DNA of 5,621 nucleotides. It comes from Ruminococcaceae bacterium UBA5397. Lineage in GTDB: Bacteria; Bacillota; Clostridia; Oscillospirales; Acutalibacteraceae. Both the position numbers and the translations under genes were made by a program. The notes beneath the pieces were generated by a model, which worked only from the letters and a program-made list of their open reading frames with translations, was not told the origin of the DNA and did no database searches. The stretch's first letter is position 1. Every line of letters begins with the position of its first letter. The stretch lies in assembly GCA_002411615.1 (NCBI GenBank), contig DHOF01000097.1, positions 329 through 5,949 of the forward strand, read 5' to 3'. Shown here in pieces: positions 5,017 to 5,621 of the stretch.

Positions 5017-5621
5017 GACGGTTCCTCCATCTGATTTTCTTTTTTCCACCAGCCCTGATGTGCAAAAACAGAAACTTCCGGCGTCAAGTGAGAAGCATCA
5101 TTTAAAAGCACAATTTTGGGAAGAGCTTTTGGAGATGAAAACTTCAAAATACTGACAGCTGTATTATCGCACCAGTTCACATCGTTGATCTGTTCCAGCT
5201 TTTTTCCCATTGCATGGCAGAGAAGATTCCGAATTGCACAGCCATGAGAAACGACCGCAATGGTTTTTCCCTGATTTTTATCCACAATATCCTCCATCGC
5301 CTGCCAGGTTCTATCATAGACCTGCCTCATGGTTTCGCCATGAGGTGCTGCAAAATTCCATGGTGTCTGATACCACTCTTGATTCTGCTGCGGAAAATTC
5401 TTGGAAAAATCGTCCCATCGGGTTCCTTCACAGTCGCCCCCGTTAATTTCTTCCAAGCGGGGATCTGTCTGGATTTTAATCTTATGATACCGACCAACAG
5501 CCTCTGCTGTGCAGTAAGCCCGTTTCAGAGGACTCGAGTAAATAGCATCCAGCGGCAGATTACGGCAGCGAATGCTGAGCAGATCGAGCTGTACTCTTCC
5601 ATTTCCGCTGACATCACAGTC
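5013..5621 (-). CDS. Histidine phosphatase family protein (phosphoglycerate-mutase-like), 5' end beyond the right edge
   Basis: The last 202 codons of a histidine (branch 1) phosphatase. The N-terminal RHG motif with the phospho-accepting His lies outside the window. Visible are DAIYSSPLKRAYCTAEAVG (residues 25-43 counted from the edge, with the phosphate-binding Arg34), RLEEINGGDCEG (55-66), PHGETMRQV (94-102) and the second active-site His126 in VVSHGCAIRNLL. Family members include cofactor-dependent phosphoglycerate mutases, alpha-ribazole phosphatases and broad phosphatases; the substrate cannot be decided, and there are no cobalamin genes in view. The gene ends at TGA 5015-5013, overlapping the ruvX start by ATGA. 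The ruvX ribosome site therefore lies inside its last codons, which ties the two proteins' expression together. Confidence 0.92.
   Translation of the reverse strand, partial: DCDVSGNGRVQLDLLSIRCRNLPLDAIYSSPLKRAYCTAEAVGRYHKIKIQTDPRLEEINGGDCEGTRWDDFSKNFPQQNQEWYQTPWNFAAPHGETMRQVYDRTWQAMEDIVDKNQGKTIAVVSHGCAIRNLLCHAMGKKLEQINDVNWCDNTAVSILKFSSPKALPKIVLLNDASHLTPEVSVFAHQGWWKKENQMEEPS

Overview
The window reads as a piece of a low-to-moderate GC Bacillota chromosome, most likely class Clostridia and perhaps a Ruminococcaceae/Oscillospirales-type organism. This is inferred from an RNase J gene, a clostridial-type nifS-nifU pair, an SdpR/SdpI pair, strong Shine-Dalgarno sites and SigA-like promoters. I could not check the taxonomy. 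The genes have moderate GC and the intergenic stretches are very AT-rich. Most of the window is housekeeping; I see no tRNA, rRNA, transposon, phage or CRISPR sequence.

Left part (1-1390): two ribonuclease genes are divergently transcribed. On the minus strand is the 5' end of an RNase J gene that runs off the left edge. It carries an unusually long Lys/Pro/Arg-rich N-terminal extension of about 133 residues before the metallo-beta-lactamase core. On the plus strand is a complete rnhA (RNase HI). The 361-base gap between them holds two good promoters. Both have the same 9-base word, GAATCCATG, directly upstream of the -10 box, in inverted orientation. The RNase J transcript should have a leader of about 195 nt with a terminator-like hairpin.

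Middle part (1390-3310): nifS (cysteine desulfurase) and nifU (Fe-S scaffold) form a plus-strand operon for iron-sulfur cluster assembly. A perfect 9-7-9 palindrome lies inside the promoter. NifS supplies sulfur as a persulfide and NifU builds the cluster. A very strong bidirectional terminator with 17-bp arms closes the operon.

Right part (3377-5621): five minus-strand genes. From upstream to downstream they are a histidine phosphatase (5' end outside the window), ruvX/yqgF (ATGA overlap with the phosphatase), an SdpR-type ArsR repressor with its own promoter and palindromic operator, an SdpI-family membrane protein (GTGA overlap with the repressor), and a 74-residue two-helix membrane protein. 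The repressor and SdpI form an autoregulated immunity/stress module without any visible toxin gene. The minus genes and nifU converge on the shared terminator.

The observations most worth following are the twin promoter element between the two RNase genes, the leader and N-terminal extension of RNase J, and the nifS operator. None is proof of a new system.
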